This document shows positions 62,297 to 64,000 of a stretch of DNA of 64,000 bases, one piece after another. The stretch covers positions 1 to 64,000 of the forward strand of contig NW_024468265.1 in the NCBI RefSeq assembly GCF_002104995.1, written 5' to 3'. Made by a program: the position numbers and the translations under genes. The DNA is from Linderina pennispora (taxonomy: Eukaryota; Kickxellomycota; Kickxellomycetes; Kickxellales; Kickxellaceae). The notes beneath the pieces were generated by a model that ran no database searches, had not been told where the DNA came from, and worked only from the letters and a program-made list of their open reading frames with translations. Within the stretch, counting starts at the first letter, position 1, and the number at the start of each line of letters is the position of its first letter.

Positions 62297-63457
62297 TTAA
62301 GCAAGCAGAAGAGCTGCTGCAACCAAAGCCACCACCGAGGCTACAGCGCGGGGAGAAGCAGAATTCAGCATAACGACACCCGAAAGGAAGGAAAGGGTGG
62401 GGGACGGAGGCTTTGTGTAGGAGTACGACTCGAACGAGTAGGAGAACGAAAAGGCACCAGTAGGGAGGGATGAGCGAGACGACGTGGGGGCTGCATCAGT
62501 ATTCTTGGCACGAGTTGCAGTCACGGCTTCATTATCGGTATTGTCGTCGGTTTTCGCAGGGCGCGAGGTTGTCGTGTTGCTGACAGTGATTTCGCTAGCA
62601 CTCACTCCAACGGCCTTTGTGATCATCCCAATGAAGTATTCCAGCCTCGTGTAGTACCCGGTAATGTCCGACCTGGCACAGATCGCGTTAGGGTCATTCT
62701 GGGGATAGGTCGACATGGACGTGATTCCGACGACTCCGATGGGGTACTCGCCGTCGGTCGGTGTCATCAGCGGACCGCCGCTGTCACCAAGGCAGGTGTC
62801 ACGGCCAGCCAGGTAGCTAGTGCAGAGCTGGCTTGAGCTGTCGTAGTTGTCGTTGTGGGCATTGCAGTACGAGCTTGAGCCAAGACGAAGTCCGACGTAC
62901 ATGAGCACCGACGACTGCGACTTCGAGTCATTCGGCCTGGTTCTGCCAAAACCTGCAGCCCAGACAGGCGTGTCCTGGTAGACTGGCCCGGTATAAATCT
63001 TGGTCGGGACAGCGACAGTGTCGGGCACAGGGCTGCTCAGGTGCAGAACAGCAACATCGGCAAGGAGCGTGGTCAGAGAGTAGTCCGACGCCCACTGAAT
63101 TCTGCTGACCTTGAATCCCGGTGTTTTCGTGGCCTGGGTGGGAGCGTCGAGGCCAAACCAAATCTCATAGTCGGCGGCACCGTAAGATGTTTTGGAGTCG
63201 GGGAACACGCAGTGGGCTGCGGTGATGACGGCGGTAGGGGTGATGAGGACACCGGTGCAGAGGCCGGCGGTGTTATCCGAGCCATGCGCGATGATGTACG
63301 CAGTGAAGCCGTAGCCCTTGCTAGTCATCGGCGAGCCGCCGACAATACGCGGGACAGTCTTGTGCTGCGTACCGTTGGTCTGCGCGATGGCAAGGCAGGC
63401 CATGGTGGCGCCCAGAAGGACGAGCGTGAAAAGGCGACGGATACTCGTACCTTTCAT
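62297..63457 (-). CDS. Secreted trypsin-like serine protease (S1A), probable GPI anchor, second copy
   Basis: Intact 386-residue paralogue. Signal peptide (RRLFTLVLLGATMACLAIA), activation site PRIVGGSP, His in VITAAHCVF, Asp in LADVAVLHL, Ser in CLGDSGGPLM with the trypsin-type DTCLGDSGG context. The C-terminal Ser/Thr-rich region (about 300-355) ends in a hydrophobic tail (AVASVVALVAAALLLA) fitting a GPI signal. It stands head-to-tail with the previous gene and shares the same architecture, so both probably come from one duplication. Likely role is cell-surface proteolysis. Substrate not inferable. Confidence 0.87.
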   Translation of the reverse strand: MKGTSIRRLFTLVLLGATMACLAIAQTNGTQHKTVPRIVGGSPMTSKGYGFTAYIIAHGSDNTAGLCTGVLITPTAVITAAHCVFPDSKTSYGAADYEIWFGLDAPTQATKTPGFKVSRIQWASDYSLTTLLADVAVLHLSSPVPDTVAVPTKIYTGPVYQDTPVWAAGFGRTRPNDSKSQSSVLMYVGLRLGSSSYCNAHNDNYDSSSQLCTSYLAGRDTCLGDSGGPLMTPTDGEYPIGVVGITSMSTYPQNDPNAICARSDITGYYTRLEYFIGMITKAVGVSASEITVSNTTTSRPAKTDDNTDNEAVTATRAKNTDAAPTSSRSSLPTGAFSFSYSFESYSYTKPPSPTLSFLSGVVMLNSASPRAVASVVALVAAALLLA

Positions 63458-64000
63458 TATTAGTAAGGAGTTCGAGGATTATGTAAGGAGGTGACAGGGG
63501 AATGGCGGAGAAAACGATGTTCTCAGCAGCAACGTCCATCACTGAGCCTTTTTATGTCGGTAGCATGGGAGCTTTCTCGTAGTTTATTTTCAGAAACATT
63601 TTTCTACTCCATCTTGAAAAAATCAAGAACGATCCACTGTTTGCGGTCGATCCAGCAGCGAACAGCACCAGGCAGAGACCAGCAACTGCAGCAAGCACCA
63701 ACCAGTAGGACACGGCAGCGCAAAAAATCAATGCATAGCGTCCATTAGCGTCGCTCCCTCTTGTCCAAGAACCAGCCAGGATACGCGGAGGCTGGCAACT
63801 GCTTGTGACCAAAGAGATGTGTATAAGGTAATGTTTCTAGAAATGTCTTGATTAGGTATGATAATATACCAAAAAGAATCTGCTCGGAGGACACAGAACA
63901 TTCCAAAGCATATAGCCATGCGGGATAGACTGTGCTGCGGACATGCTGCGTGGGTCGTGTAGGACTAGCCATAGTGTATTTAGCAGGAACATGCAGACCA
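63458..64000. other. Right-end intergenic region
   Basis: About 540 bp with the promoter of the second protease; only short ORFs without features. The next gene is outside the window. Confidence 0.5.

Noticed and set aside
1-64000. tRNA, rRNA, CRISPR arrays, intact transposons
   Set aside because: No cloverleaf with a convincing B-box, no rRNA-like sequence, no regularly spaced repeats and no transposase or reverse transcriptase domain was seen by eye.

Overview
The window looks like nuclear DNA of a fungus. It codes for nuclear housekeeping proteins (TELO2, exportin-5, PRP6, thymidylate kinase, an ATX1-type copper chaperone), fungal-type membrane proteins (a PRM10-like transporter, a CSC1/TMEM63 channel), a GH18 chitinase and a seven-helix receptor fused to an RGS domain. 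Introns are few (two convincing GT..AG introns), the coding sequence between about 10 and 51 kb is GC-rich, and intergenic gaps are often only 35-350 bp. This compact style fits an early-diverging fungus, perhaps Kickxellomycotina, but that placement is an inference without a database search.

Layout. 1-9.9 kb: AT-rich, with a degenerate RNA polymerase III largest-subunit fragment next to an inverted repeat, a P450 and a BAHD-type acyltransferase transcribed divergently, a MIF/tautomerase homologue and a tiny zinc-finger ORF. 10-28.8 kb: hexose transporter with one in-frame stop, ER DnaJ protein, a hypothetical, a polyproline protein, a two-exon protein with a retropepsin-like but catalytically degenerate domain, a LEA_2-like membrane protein, TELO2 and exportin-5 sharing a 125 bp divergent promoter, and a GH18 chitinase. 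29.4-52.3 kb: 5'-nucleotidase, 7TM-RGS receptor, FHA-RING ubiquitin ligase, PRP6, PRM10-like transporter, multi-repeat Myb protein, ATX1, DPP8/9-type peptidase, dTMP kinase and a truncated O-methyltransferase. Almost all of these are broken by single-base insertions. 53-64 kb: an Argonaute pseudogene, a CSC1/TMEM63 channel, three tiny single-zinc-finger ORFs, a low-GC stretch with small unknown ORFs, and two secreted, probably GPI-anchored trypsin-like proteases.

The frameshifts matter for reading the annotation. Where I could resolve them, they are one extra base (equivalently two missing). They hit genes expected to be essential (PRP6, dTMP kinase), while the 17 kb from 11.8 to 28.8 kb has none. 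Sequence or assembly error is therefore the simplest explanation for most of them. The Argonaute remnant, the RPC1 fragment and the transporter stop codon do not fit that pattern and look like real decay. No CRISPR, rRNA, convincing tRNA or intact transposon was recognised.
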